From the NCBI GenBank assembly GCA_003104995.1, contig PQAO01000007.1, forward strand, positions 62,001 through 126,000: 64,000 nt of DNA. The letters run 5' to 3'. The position numbers were made by a program, and so were the translations under genes. Source of the DNA: Dehalococcoidia bacterium. GTDB taxonomy: Bacteria; Chloroflexota; Dehalococcoidia; Tepidiformales; Tepidiformaceae. This document shows positions 22,809 to 31,167 of this stretch, piece after piece. The notes beneath the pieces were generated by a model. The model was not told the origin of the DNA, searched no databases, and worked only from the letters and a program-made list of their open reading frames with translations. Numbering within the stretch: position 1 is the stretch's first letter; each line of letters begins with the position of its first letter.

Positions 22809-23474
22809 CTATACCTTTTGTTCGAGCGCCCGGCGCAGCTTCTGCATGCCGAGGCGGATACGGGTTTTGATGGTTCCGAGCGGCTCATGGAGCCGGGTTG
22901 CGATCTCTTGCTGGGTGAGCCCGCCGAAATACGCCAGTTCGAGACAGACTTGCTGATCGCGCGGGAGTGCGGCAAGCGCGCCGCGGACAATGGCCTGCTC
23001 TTCGTGAAGCTGAGCCGAGTGAAGCGGGTCCACCGGCTCGGTGGAGAATACGGGCTGGGCCCCTTCATCGGGTTCGCCGAGGGGACCACCCTCTCGCTTG
23101 CGCCGGCGGCCGCGAGCGCGGAGTTCATCGACGGCGCGGTTGCGGGTGCAACTCATGAGCCAGCTGAGAAACCGGCCCCGCTCGGCAATGAAGGTTTCGG
23201 GACGTTGCCAGAGGCGAACGAAGACATCCTGCGAGGCATCTTCGGCGAGCTGCGCATCGGCAAGCACCCGGAACGACGCCGAGTAGACCAGGTCCACGTA
23301 GCGGTCGTAGAGGACAGCGAAGGCGTGCTCATCGCGAGCGACAATGGCAACCATGAGTGCGTCATCCGGCCAATCGATGCGAGAGGCCAGTTCGGCCTCA
23401 GCAGGACGGGTGAATTCAGCCGTCCTGCCTATGTTACGTATACCAGGAGTTTCCGGATTCCCGTCCCAGGCCAT
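22809..23474 (-). CDS. RNA polymerase ECF sigma factor
   Basis: Group 4 sigma factor of 221 aa, SigK/SigE-like. Region 2 spans ALMVAIVARDEHAFAVLYDRY to SWLMSCTRNRAVDELRAR (residues about 39-120), with DASQDVFVRLW (region 2.2). Region 4 spans ALAALPRDQQVCLELAYFGG and LTQQEIATRLHEPLGTIKTR (about 165-210), with a helix-turn-helix. The stop is 10 bp before the anti-sigma start on the same strand, forming the usual two-gene module. It is probably autoregulated and stress-responsive; its own promoter recognition cannot be read here. Confidence 0.93.
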   Translation of the reverse strand: MAWDGNPETPGIRNIGRTAEFTRPAEAELASRIDWPDDALMVAIVARDEHAFAVLYDRYVDLVYSASFRVLADAQLAEDASQDVFVRLWQRPETFIAERGRFLSWLMSCTRNRAVDELRARGRRRKREGGPLGEPDEGAQPVFSTEPVDPLHSAQLHEEQAIVRGALAALPRDQQVCLELAYFGGLTQQEIATRLHEPLGTIKTRIRLGMQKLRRALEQKV

Positions 23475-23628
23475 GAGTGCTCCCGATGGGCATGATACAC
23501 CCGGGCCATAGGGAGGCCATCCCCTTTACCGTGCCCTGCGAAAGGCGCCTTGCCGTTTACCGGGGGCTCCCACGCGATGCTCAACACTGTTTATGAGACA
23601 CACGTACACCAACCCTGGAGACACACCC

Positions 23629-24735
23629 ATGTCCCGACTGATGCGACCGGCCGCCGCCGGACTCCTGGCCCTCGGACTGCTCGTGGGAGCCGCCTGTTCG
23701 GATTCGGTCCCGAAGACGAACGAGACCGGCGGCGACGGCGTCAGTCCGGCGGCGACCGCAACGCAGACGGCCGCGAACCCGACGCAGGTCCGCCAGAGCA
23801 ACCTGATGACCACGGCTGAGCTGGTGGCATTCGCGGAGCCTGCAGTCGTCCGGATCGCCACCGGGACGGGAGTGGGGACCGGGTTCATCGTGGATAGCAG
23901 CGGATATATCCTCACGAACAACCACGTCATCCAGAGTTCGACGACCGGCCGGGCAGCGGCATCCATCGAGGTCACGCTGAGCGATGGCGCGACCTACGAC
24001 GCAACCGTGGCCGGTACCGACGCGCGGTCGGACCTGGCGCTGTTGAAAATCGACGCGACCGGGCTGAAGGCGCTGAGCTTTGCGGACCTGGGCGAAGTTG
24101 TGGTGGGGCAGGATGTGGTAGCGATGGGATTCGCGCTCGACCTTGACGGAGGCGAGGGGGGAGCTTTCAGCGTGACGCGGGGCATCGTGAGCCAGAAGAA
24201 CCGCGCGATCCGCGAGAGCACCCAGATCCTTGGCGCCATCCAGACAGACGCGGCGATCAACCACGGCAACAGCGGCGGGCCGCTGCTGAACATGTTCGGC
24301 CAGGTGGTTGGCGTGAACACGGCCATCGCGCCAGACCCAACGACCGGCACCCAGGCGGTGGGCATTGGCTTCGCGGTCGGTTCGGATGTGGCTCACGCGG
24401 TAATGGAGCAGCTGAGGGCGAATGGCCAGGTGAACCGCGGGTTCCTGAGCATTTCGGGTTTCGAGGCGCTGCGGCCGGCGCAGGCGCGGGAGCTCGGCAT
24501 CCCGGATGAGGGCGGTGTCATCCTGGACGTGGTCACGGCGGGTGGGCCAGCCGCGTCAGGTGGACTTCGTACGGGCGACGTGATCGTCGCTATCGGCGAG
24601 GTCGACATCAACACAGAGGCCGACCTCGCGGTTGCGCTCATCGAGCATGGCGCGGGAGACACCGTGTCCGTGCAGTTCTATCGCGATGGGACGAAGCAGA
24701 CCGCCGAAGTGACGCTGGGGACGCCGCCGAATTAG
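23629..24735 (+). CDS. HtrA/DegP-type serine protease (lipoprotein)
   Basis: Trypsin-like protease with one PDZ domain, 368 aa. The signal peptide ends in GAAC at Cys23, consistent with a lipid anchor, followed by a Thr/Ala linker to about residue 57. The catalytic triad is His99 (TNNHVI), Asp135 (ARSDLALLK) and Ser215 (HGNSGGPLL). A PDZ domain occupies about 275-365 (GGVILDVVTAGGPAASGG). ATG 23629 has TGGAG upstream; an earlier in-frame ATG at 23593 adds non-signal residues. It degrades or refolds damaged exported proteins. Its position next to the ECF sigma/anti-sigma pair suggests an envelope-stress link, by inference. Confidence 0.92.
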   Translation: MSRLMRPAAAGLLALGLLVGAACSDSVPKTNETGGDGVSPAATATQTAANPTQVRQSNLMTTAELVAFAEPAVVRIATGTGVGTGFIVDSSGYILTNNHVIQSSTTGRAAASIEVTLSDGATYDATVAGTDARSDLALLKIDATGLKALSFADLGEVVVGQDVVAMGFALDLDGGEGGAFSVTRGIVSQKNRAIRESTQILGAIQTDAAINHGNSGGPLLNMFGQVVGVNTAIAPDPTTGTQAVGIGFAVGSDVAHAVMEQLRANGQVNRGFLSISGFEALRPAQARELGIPDEGGVILDVVTAGGPAASGGLRTGDVIVAIGEVDINTEADLAVALIEHGAGDTVSVQFYRDGTKQTAEVTLGTPPN

Positions 24736-24764
24736 CCGGTCCAGGCCGGTCCGGGCCAGGCAAG

Positions 24765-24790
24765 AGGCCTCCCCATGGGGAGGCCTTTTT
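24765..24790 (+). terminator. Intrinsic terminator after htrA-like gene
   Basis: Perfect stem AGGCCTCCCC/GGGGAGGCCT (24765-24774, 24777-24786), 2-nt AT loop, followed by TTTTT (to 24790). Strong Rho-independent terminator on the plus strand. Confidence 0.93.
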
Positions 24791-24809
24791 CGCCTCCGAA
24801 GAGTAGTCT

Positions 24810-25535
24810 TTGCGCGTGCGCGTGGTATCGCTGGTCCCGAGCCTGACGGAGCTGGTCTGGGCGCTTTCACCGGACGTCCTCGTAGGGCGCACGCGCTTCT
24901 GCCTTGAGCCCGACGCGGTACGTCTCATCCCCGCGGTGGGGGGCACCAAGAACCCGGATGTTGCGGCTATCGCGGCGCTGGCGCCGGACCTGGTGATCGC
25001 GAACAGGGAAGAGAACCGGCGCGAAGATGTCGAGGCGCTTCGGCTGGCCGGGTTGGAAGTCCTGGTGACTGACCCCAACACGGTCGACCAGGCGATGGCC
25101 GTGTGCGTCGAGATCGCGGCGCGGCTGGAGGTCCCGGAGCGCGGTTTTGAGATGGGGCGCGAGGCGACCTCGGTGCTGCGGGAGCCCCTCCCCAAACGGA
25201 GGCTGCGGGTGTTTGTGGCGGTATGGCACGAACCGTTGATGGGGCTGGGGAGCGAGAGCTACGGCCACGACCTGATCGAACACTGCGGGGCCATCAACAT
25301 CCTGGCAGGCCAACCGCGTTACCCGGAGATAACGCTCGCCGAGGTCGCTCGCCTGGCTCCGGAGTTGATCCTGCTTCCGGACGAGCCGTACCCCTTCAAG
25401 GAGAAGCACCTGGAGGTCTACGAATCGATCGCGCCCGCCCGGGTGATCGATGGGAAGGTGTTATGGTGGTACGGCCCCAGGATGGCTGAGAGCATGCGCA
25501 TCCTGCGGAGGATGTTCAGCGAGGCAAGCGGGTGA
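24810..25535 (+). CDS. Periplasmic-binding-type protein (BtuF/FecB-like) without signal peptide
   Basis: Helical-backbone metal/cobalamin-receptor fold of 241 aa. It shows VVSLVPSLTELVWALSPDVLVGRT (residues 4-27), AALAPDLVIANREENRREDVEAL (about 53-75) and GHDLIEHCGAINILAG (about 152-167), the order expected for BtuF-like domains. There is no signal peptide or lipobox, so it appears cytoplasmic or depends on another export route; many such short proteins are annotated 'cobalamin-binding protein'. TTG 24810 or GTG 24816 can serve as start. Its stop overlaps the start of the next hydrolase (GTGA). Confidence 0.75.
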   Translation: MRVRVVSLVPSLTELVWALSPDVLVGRTRFCLEPDAVRLIPAVGGTKNPDVAAIAALAPDLVIANREENRREDVEALRLAGLEVLVTDPNTVDQAMAVCVEIAARLEVPERGFEMGREATSVLREPLPKRRLRVFVAVWHEPLMGLGSESYGHDLIEHCGAINILAGQPRYPEITLAEVARLAPELILLPDEPYPFKEKHLEVYESIAPARVIDGKVLWWYGPRMAESMRILRRMFSEASG

Positions 25536-26458
25536 AGCGCAAAGCGATAGTGCTTGGGGGAACCCTGGCTGCCGTTGGCGCGGGCGGCTGGGTCGCATGG
25601 AAGCGACGGGCGCCCTGGCAAGCGCCGCTCCCCGAGGGAATCATCCGGGACGTTGCGGGCGCGAAAGTCCACTACATCGACGAAGGCTCCGGACCTGCCG
25701 TGATCCTCATTCACGGGTTTGCCGGGAGCACGTTCAGCTGGCGGCTGGTCATCCCGGACCTGGCAAGGACGCACAGGGTGATCGCCATCGACCTGCCCGG
25801 ATTCGGATTCAGCGACCGAGGGGCCGATATCGACTACAGCCATACGGGCCAGGCGGAGCGGATCGTCGCGCTCATGGACCTGCTTGGTATCCAGCGGGCG
25901 ACGCTCATCGGGCATTCGATGGGCGGCGCGATTGCGCAGCGGATCGCGAGTCGCCATCCGGATCGGGTCGAACGGCTCATCCTGGTCGCTGCCGTAAACG
26001 CTGTAGAGCCGCCGGACCAGGCACGGCGAGGTAGGGCGGCAGGGCCGATGTTCGCACTTGTGGGGGTCGCCCAGCGGTCGCCCCGGGCGATGTATGCGGT
26101 CGGTCGCCGGGCATTGCCGCGAATGGTCCACGACGCGGAGTACGCAACCGAAGAGGTCGTACGCGGATACATCGACCCGCTGCTGATCCCAGGGACCGTC
26201 GCGGCCGTTCGGAGGATGACCACGGCAACGGGTGAGGAGGCGCCGGCCGAGCTCTCGGGTATCAGCGCGCCGACGCTCGTGCTCAGCGGAGCAAGCGACA
26301 GGCTAATCACACCTGAGAAGGCGCTGGGACTCGCGGATGCGATCCCCGGGGCACGCTACCTGGTCATCCCGGAGGCGGGCCACCTGCTGGCGGAGGAACG
26401 GCCCGACGCATTCCTGGAAGAGGTATTGGCCTTCCTCCATGAGCCCGTCACGGCCTGA
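25532..26458 (+). CDS. Alpha/beta hydrolase with N-terminal membrane segment
   Basis: Serine-type alpha/beta hydrolase of 308 aa. Residues 4-24 are hydrophobic (AIVLGGTLAAVGAGGWVAW), probably an anchor. The oxyanion motif is LIHGFAGSTFSW, the nucleophile elbow is GHSMGGAIAQ (Ser near 131), the acid is probably in LSGASDRLITPE and the His in PEAGHLLAEERP. The overlap GTGA with the upstream BtuF-like gene and TGATG with the downstream NagB-like gene make a three-gene coupled unit. The substrate is unknown. Confidence 0.88.
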   Translation: MKRKAIVLGGTLAAVGAGGWVAWKRRAPWQAPLPEGIIRDVAGAKVHYIDEGSGPAVILIHGFAGSTFSWRLVIPDLARTHRVIAIDLPGFGFSDRGADIDYSHTGQAERIVALMDLLGIQRATLIGHSMGGAIAQRIASRHPDRVERLILVAAVNAVEPPDQARRGRAAGPMFALVGVAQRSPRAMYAVGRRALPRMVHDAEYATEEVVRGYIDPLLIPGTVAAVRRMTTATGEEAPAELSGISAPTLVLSGASDRLITPEKALGLADAIPGARYLVIPEAGHLLAEERPDAFLEEVLAFLHEPVTA

Positions 26459-27168
26459 TGCCACCTCGAGTACACACTGTTCCCGCAGGATGCTTCGCCC
26501 GGGCAGCACTGGACGAGTTGATCGCGATGGCCGCGAGGTATGCACGCCCGGTGGTCGGGCTGCCAACCGGTAAGACGCCGGTCGGACTCTATGACGAGCT
26601 GGCGCGGCTGGCCTCGCGGGGGCAAGCCGATGTGCGGACGTGGCGGCCCTTTGCGATCGACGAGTACGTGGGGATGCGGAATCACCCGTGTTCGAACCGG
26701 TCGTTCTTTTCGCGGCATTGGAACCCGATTCCGGGAGCCGCGACGGTGGAGCAGTTCGACCCGGAGGCCGCGGACCTGGAGGCAGAGGCAGGGGCGTTCG
26801 CCGGGCGGCTGGCTCAAGCCGGGGGACTCGACATCGCGTTGCTCGGCATCGGGCTGAGCGGCCACCTCGCATTCAACGAGCCCGGGAGCGCCCGCGACAG
26901 CCCGGCGCGGGTTGTCACACTACACTCGAAGTCGCGTGCGAGCGCCGCGGCCTGCTGGGGCGACGACACCCCAACGCGGGCCCTGACACTCGGACTGGCG
27001 GAGTTGCTGGCCGCACCGTCGGTGTTACTGCTCGCAAACGGTGCGGAGAAATCCCGAGTCGTGGCGCGGGCACTGCGGGGCCCGATTTCGGAAGACTGCC
27101 CGGCGGCATTCCTGCAGCAACATCCGAACGTGACCGTGATACTCGACGAGGCGGCGGCAACCGCATAG
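26458..27168 (+). CDS. Glucosamine-6-phosphate deaminase-like isomerase with altered active site
   Basis: NagB-type protein of 236 aa. PVVGLPTGKTPVGLYDEL (phosphate loop), AIDEYVGM (Asp69, equivalent to E. coli Asp72), and GIGLSGHLAFNEPGS identify the family. In E. coli NagB the corresponding segment has Asp141, His143 and Glu148; here Ser134, His136 and Glu141 occupy those positions, so the Asp of the ring-opening relay is replaced by Ser. The enzyme may be slow, act on another sugar phosphate, or be a 6-phosphogluconolactonase-like relative. ATG overlaps the previous stop. NagA lies separately at 34780. Confidence 0.8.
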   Translation: MPPRVHTVPAGCFARAALDELIAMAARYARPVVGLPTGKTPVGLYDELARLASRGQADVRTWRPFAIDEYVGMRNHPCSNRSFFSRHWNPIPGAATVEQFDPEAADLEAEAGAFAGRLAQAGGLDIALLGIGLSGHLAFNEPGSARDSPARVVTLHSKSRASAAACWGDDTPTRALTLGLAELLAAPSVLLLANGAEKSRVVARALRGPISEDCPAAFLQQHPNVTVILDEAAATA

Positions 27169-27352
27169 CCGGGAGTCCTACCGGTCAGGTATCACCAGCC
27201 ACAAGGACCCACGATGGGGTCCCGGTATCGTTGCCGGGGATGGCGGTGCTGACCGCGCGTTACTTTCGCGGCCGGCGGATGTGCCGGGAACCTGACTGTC
27301 GCTTCGGCGGGCGCCCGGTATAGTCCGGCTCACGTCAAATTTCGAGGTGCCC

Positions 27353-28288
27353 ATGGACCCCCAGGTCGAAGCCCTTCTACAGATGATGGCCGCGCAAGCC
27401 CAGGCCAGCGGAGCCCCGCAGATGTGGGAGCTGCCGGCGGATGTGGCGCGGGCGAACGCGGATGTTGGGTTTGCCGCGTTTAACCAGCCGATGCCGGCCA
27501 CCGTCGCCATCGCGGACCGGTCGATTCCCGGCCCGGCGGGCCAGATCCCGGTGAAGGTGTTCACGCCCCAGGGGAGCGGCCCGTTCCCCCTGCTCGTGTT
27601 CCTCCACGGCGGAGGCTGGGTCATCGGTTCGCCCGACACCCACGCGAAGCTGTGTGCGGAGTTCGCGGAGGGCGCGGGAGTCGTGGTGGTGAGCGTGCAC
27701 TACAGATTGGCGCCCGAACACCCTGCACCTGCGTCGCTGGACGACTGCGTGGCGGCAATCCGCTGGGCGGTCGAGCATGCGGGCGAGCTGAACGCCGACG
27801 GTTCGCGGTTCGCCGTTGGGGGCGACAGCGCGGGCGGGAACCTGACGGCAGCGTCGATGCTGCGGCTGCGCGACGAGGGCGGGCCGAAGGCGCGGCTGCA
27901 GTTGCTGCTGTATGGCGCGTTCACGGCGAACAACGACCTGCCCTCCGTCATCGAGAACGGGGAGGGGAAGATCCTGACGCGCAAGGCGATGGAATGGTTC
28001 TACAACCACTACCTCTCGGGCGGGGCCGACCCGGAGGATCCGTACATCGCGCCAATCAAGGGCGACCTCCGGGGCCTGCCGCCAGCGCGCCTGATCGTGG
28101 GCTCGCTTGACCCACTGCTCGATGACTCGAAGCTGTTCGCGAAGGCGCTCGAAGCGGCGGGTGTCCCGGCAACGCTGAGCGTGTACCAGGACCAGCCGCA
28201 CGTGTTCCTGCAGCTCTCCGCTTTCCTCGACGCAGGGAAACGAGGCGTGGCGGAGGGGTGCGACGCGCTTCGAGAGGCGCTGAAGTAG
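27353..28288 (+). CDS. Alpha/beta hydrolase, hormone-sensitive lipase family
   Basis: HSL-type esterase of 311 aa, hydrolysing short or medium acyl esters. The oxyanion motif is HGGGW (residues about 84-88), the nucleophile elbow is GGDSAGGN (Ser near 158), the acid lies in LIVGSLDPLLDDS and the His in DQPHVFLQLS. The N-terminal cap (residues 1-45) is present. GAGG lies upstream of ATG 27353; GTG 27347 is an alternative. It stands 185 bp after the NagB-like gene and converges with an MFS gene 1 bp away. Confidence 0.9.
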   Translation: MDPQVEALLQMMAAQAQASGAPQMWELPADVARANADVGFAAFNQPMPATVAIADRSIPGPAGQIPVKVFTPQGSGPFPLLVFLHGGGWVIGSPDTHAKLCAEFAEGAGVVVVSVHYRLAPEHPAPASLDDCVAAIRWAVEHAGELNADGSRFAVGGDSAGGNLTAASMLRLRDEGGPKARLQLLLYGAFTANNDLPSVIENGEGKILTRKAMEWFYNHYLSGGADPEDPYIAPIKGDLRGLPPARLIVGSLDPLLDDSKLFAKALEAAGVPATLSVYQDQPHVFLQLSAFLDAGKRGVAEGCDALREALK

Positions 28289-28289
28289 C

Positions 28290-29519
28290 TCAGGCAGCCT
28301 CGGCCGTGGCCACGGCCGGCTCGGGCGCCGGGTGAAGGACGTAGGCCTTGCGCCAGAGCACGTAGAGCCCCGGCATCACGACGGCAAAGAATACGGTCAC
28401 GAAGGCGAACGCCGCCTGGATCGAAACATCGTCGGTGATGAAGCCGATGATCGGCTCGAAGAAGGCAAGTTCTACGCTGAGGACAAGCGCCGACATGCTG
28501 AGGACGGTTGCCCGCCTGTCGCTCGGCGTCTGCTCGTTGATATAGCTATCCATGGTGGGGCGGACGAGCCCCTGGATGAGCGCGGGTAAGGCGAAGAACG
28601 CAAAAGCGGGCTGGACATCGAAGGCGGCAAGGCCCAGGAACGCCAGGATCATCCCGGCGCAGGCGGCCGCGATGATCTTCGGGCGGCCGGCCCGGGCAAC
28701 AACCCGGTAGGCGACGATGGCCGCAACCACCGCAAAGACACGCAGCGGCGCCTGGTAGACGCCGAAGAGGCCGGTAGCGACGTCATGCTTGATGAGGAAC
28801 GGTTGCACAAGGACGACCGGCGCGAACGCGGCCATCATGAGGACCGAAGACAAGAGAACGGAGTAGCGCACCTGGGGCGTGTTCCAGGCGTAGGCCACGC
28901 CGTCGCGGAGGTGTTCGATGTACCGCCGGGACTCGCGTGCCACCCGTGGTTCGACCATGGCCATGGCGGCAAAGAAGGCGATGACCGGGCCCACGAAACT
29001 GACCTGCACCGTGAACGCGAGGCTGGTGAGGGTCGCAAGCAGGCCGCCAAGGATCACCCCGGTCGTGCTGGCAGATAGGGAGATGGCGAAACCGCGGCCG
29101 GCGATCTTCGAGAACGTAGACTCAAGCCCCGCTTGCTTCAGGGAATCGTACACGAGGGCCTGGTCAGCGCCGCTACGGCAGGCGCCGGCGAGCGCCCAGA
29201 GCATGTAGTCGGCGAAGAGCATCCAGTAGTTGGTGGTGAAGCCGAAGCCGAGGATCGTGAGCGCGTAGACCGCGGCGCCAAGGGCGAGGACGCGGCTATG
29301 GCCGACTCGATCCGCGAGCGCGCCGAAGGGAGCCTCGAGGCTCGCCATGACGAGCCAGAAGGGCATGTCCATCAGGAGGATGTACTTGAGTTCGAGTTCG
29401 CGCGTGGCGGTGAGGTACTTGATCCAGATGCCGATCCAGAAACCGAACTCCATGAGGAAGGCGAACGCGTAGTAGAGGCGTACGTTCCGATGGGCGATGG
29501 CTTCGGAGTCCCGGGGCAT
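28290..29519 (-). CDS. MFS transporter
   Basis: Twelve-helix carrier of 409 aa. Loop 2-3 carries GALADRVGHSRVL (residues about 62-74), the family signature. There are Pro/Gly-rich helices and a long cytoplasmic loop with RYIEHLRDGVAYAW (about 193-206), as in Bcr/CflA-like or polyspecific exporters. It faces into the gap with a tandem repeat. The substrate is unknown. Confidence 0.87.
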   Translation of the reverse strand: MPRDSEAIAHRNVRLYYAFAFLMEFGFWIGIWIKYLTATRELELKYILLMDMPFWLVMASLEAPFGALADRVGHSRVLALGAAVYALTILGFGFTTNYWMLFADYMLWALAGACRSGADQALVYDSLKQAGLESTFSKIAGRGFAISLSASTTGVILGGLLATLTSLAFTVQVSFVGPVIAFFAAMAMVEPRVARESRRYIEHLRDGVAYAWNTPQVRYSVLLSSVLMMAAFAPVVLVQPFLIKHDVATGLFGVYQAPLRVFAVVAAIVAYRVVARAGRPKIIAAACAGMILAFLGLAAFDVQPAFAFFALPALIQGLVRPTMDSYINEQTPSDRRATVLSMSALVLSVELAFFEPIIGFITDDVSIQAAFAFVTVFFAVVMPGLYVLWRKAYVLHPAPEPAVATAEAA

Positions 29520-29581
29520 GAGCCGGTAGCCTAGGGCATCTGCGGGTTGGGGCCATCACCTGATCGACGTAATCGAGGTGG

Positions 29582-29637
29582 AGTGGGTCACATGCAGTGG
29601 GTCACATGCAGTGGGTCACATGCAGTGGGTCACATGC
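29582..29637. repeat. Perfect 14-bp tandem repeat, four copies
   Basis: AGTGGGTCACATGC repeated exactly four times without mismatches, at 29582, 29596, 29610 and 29624, in the gap between the MFS and Yip1 genes. Complete identity suggests recent expansion or a functional array of binding sites. Each unit contains GTCACATG, close to a palindromic core (TGCATGTGAC on the other strand). Confidence 0.95.
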
Positions 29638-29640
29638 AGA

Positions 29641-29667
29641 AGCCAGGCCCCGGCGAGGGGCCTGGCT
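29641..29667 (-). terminator. Hairpin terminator downstream of Yip1-family gene
   Basis: Perfect 11-bp stem AGCCAGGCCCC/GGGGCCTGGCT (29641-29651, 29657-29667) with GGCGA loop. It lies 28 bp past the stop of the minus-strand gene, directly beside the tandem repeat. No long T-run follows on that strand. Confidence 0.6.
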
Positions 29668-29694
29668 GCCACGAACGAGTGCGCCAGCGGGAGG

Positions 29695-30288
29695 CTAGAC
29701 GCTCGGGATCCAGTTGAACAGGCCGGCGCCGATGGGGGCATCCGGGAAGTCGTTCGAAGTAGCGACGATCCCGAGGACGAGCACCATAACGGTGAGCCCG
29801 ACGGTGTTGGCGATGACGACCTGGGTCGAATCGGCACTGGTAACCGACTGGACCGCGTAGATGGCCATCACGAAGACGAGGACCAGCGGCACGATCGCGA
29901 AGACGGGGTGCAGGACCGGGATGAACATCAGGAGCGAGAGAGCGAACGGAACCGCGGCGTAGCCCATGGTGCGGAACAGTGCTTGCAAGTCGGCTGTTGC
30001 CTTGAATACCTGCACCAGCATCACGTAGGCCAGCAACACCCACACCGCGTACATCGCGGCGAGGAAGATCCCGCCGAGGATGAACGTGTTGAGGAAGAGG
30101 CTGTCGGGCGTGAAGTCGAAGTTGAACTGCCACCAGAGAAACGCGCCAAGCCCGGCGAGAAGTGCGCTGACGCCCGCGACGATGAGGGCGGGGATGAGTT
30201 CGGCGGGGTCGTCCCGAACCTCGTCGAACACGGTGGTATCCAGCTTTGCGAGCCGGATGATGCGGTTGATGATGACGTTGGGGTCCAT
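29695..30288 (-). CDS. Yip1-domain membrane protein
   Basis: Integral membrane protein of 197 aa with about five helices: PALIVAGVSALLAGLGAFLWW (about 33-53), LNTFILGGIFLAAMYAVWVLL, a Yip1-typical pair of hydrophobic segments, and a C-terminal NTVGLTVMVLVLGIVAT. Residues 1-30 form an amphipathic N-terminus (INRIIRLAKLDTTVFDEV). AGGAGG precedes ATG 30288. Bacterial Yip1 proteins have no settled function; some act in membrane organisation. Confidence 0.85.
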   Translation of the reverse strand: MDPNVIINRIIRLAKLDTTVFDEVRDDPAELIPALIVAGVSALLAGLGAFLWWQFNFDFTPDSLFLNTFILGGIFLAAMYAVWVLLAYVMLVQVFKATADLQALFRTMGYAAVPFALSLLMFIPVLHPVFAIVPLVLVFVMAIYAVQSVTSADSTQVVIANTVGLTVMVLVLGIVATSNDFPDAPIGAGLFNWIPSV

Positions 30289-30410
30289 GCTGCCTCCTGC
30301 ATGCGTCCCCGGGCGTGATGAGCGTGCTCACCTGGGTAGAAGTGCCCGGCGGTCGGCGGCACTATAGCACGCCATGCAAGAAACAGTGAACTGCCTACTC
30401 GCTTAAACTT

Positions 30411-31121
30411 TTATAACGGCCGTTTGCCGGGGAGGCCGGCGCGGCGCGGATACTTCTCCAAGCCTGGGCCCACCTTCTCCACCATGACGACCATACCCGA
30501 GTCGCTCACCTCGGGACGCATGGGCACCGTCGCGCGGTGCACGCAGTTGAGCTCGCCCAGCGCGCGAGCGGCTTCTTCGACCTCGGCCTCGGCCCCGCTG
30601 CCTTTGGGCAGCGCCAGCCAGCCACCGGTCCGGGCGAGCGGCGCCGTGTATTCCAGGAGCTCGCGAAGCTCGGCGACAGCCCGGGCCGTGACGAGGGCAC
30701 AGCTCCCACGGAGGGCGCCGCGGCCAGCATCCTCGGCCCGCTCGGCGAGGACGCGCACGTTCACGAGTTCGAGCTCGGCGGCCATCGTCTCAAGGAGGCG
30801 GGCGCGTTTCTGAAGTGGTTCAACGAGGGTTACTGGCGCGGCAGGAATGAGGATGGCGACCACAAGCCCCGGGTATCCGCCACCGGTACCGACATCGGCG
30901 TACGGTTCGCAGGCGTCCGTGAAGCAGCGGGTGATGCGGAGCAACTCGAGGCTTTCGGCGTACTGGCGGCGAACGACGTTCGCACCCGTGACGGACGTGA
31001 CCCGCGTGTGCTTCGCGGCCTGTTCAACAAGCGTGGCATGACGCTGGAGGAGCGGCAGCCAGCGTTCGGGATTGGCGAACGAAGGAAACAGACCCGGCAG
31101 GTCCTCCCACGAGAGTTTCAC
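30411..31121 (-). CDS. rsmG: 16S rRNA (guanine527-N7)-methyltransferase RsmG
   Basis: Methylates G527 of 16S rRNA with S-adenosylmethionine. The 236-aa protein has VTSVTGANVVRRQYAESLELL and the SAM motif YADVGTGGGYPGLVVAI (residues about 75-91), followed by LVEPLQKRARLLETMA and VTARAVAELRELLEY. GTG 31121 is chosen: it gives the typical N-terminus and avoids a long overlap with greA; ATG further upstream (M at 31235) would run through the divergent promoter. RsmG is often beside rpoN/parA or mnmG, but here it is divergent from greA. Confidence 0.92.
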   Translation of the reverse strand: MKLSWEDLPGLFPSFANPERWLPLLQRHATLVEQAAKHTRVTSVTGANVVRRQYAESLELLRITRCFTDACEPYADVGTGGGYPGLVVAILIPAAPVTLVEPLQKRARLLETMAAELELVNVRVLAERAEDAGRGALRGSCALVTARAVAELRELLEYTAPLARTGGWLALPKGSGAEAEVEEAARALGELNCVHRATVPMRPEVSDSGMVVMVEKVGPGLEKYPRRAGLPGKRPL

Positions 31122-31167
31122 GCGATTCCCCGGCGCACAATCACGTGATCGATGGTACAGTGAGAGC

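Noticed and set aside
26458-27168. Plain 6-phosphogluconolactonase
   Set aside because: FNEPG, IDEYVGM and PTGKTPVG match NagB better than PGL, despite the changed Asp.
27240-27323. 27-codon frame with two Cys before the HSL-type esterase
   Set aside because: No ribosome-binding site, and the frame continues out of a shadow of the NagB-like gene; too weak to call.
31140-31149. ATCACGTGAT palindrome between rsmG and greA
   Set aside because: Could be a regulator site, but a single 10-bp palindrome in a 46-bp gap is expected by chance often enough.
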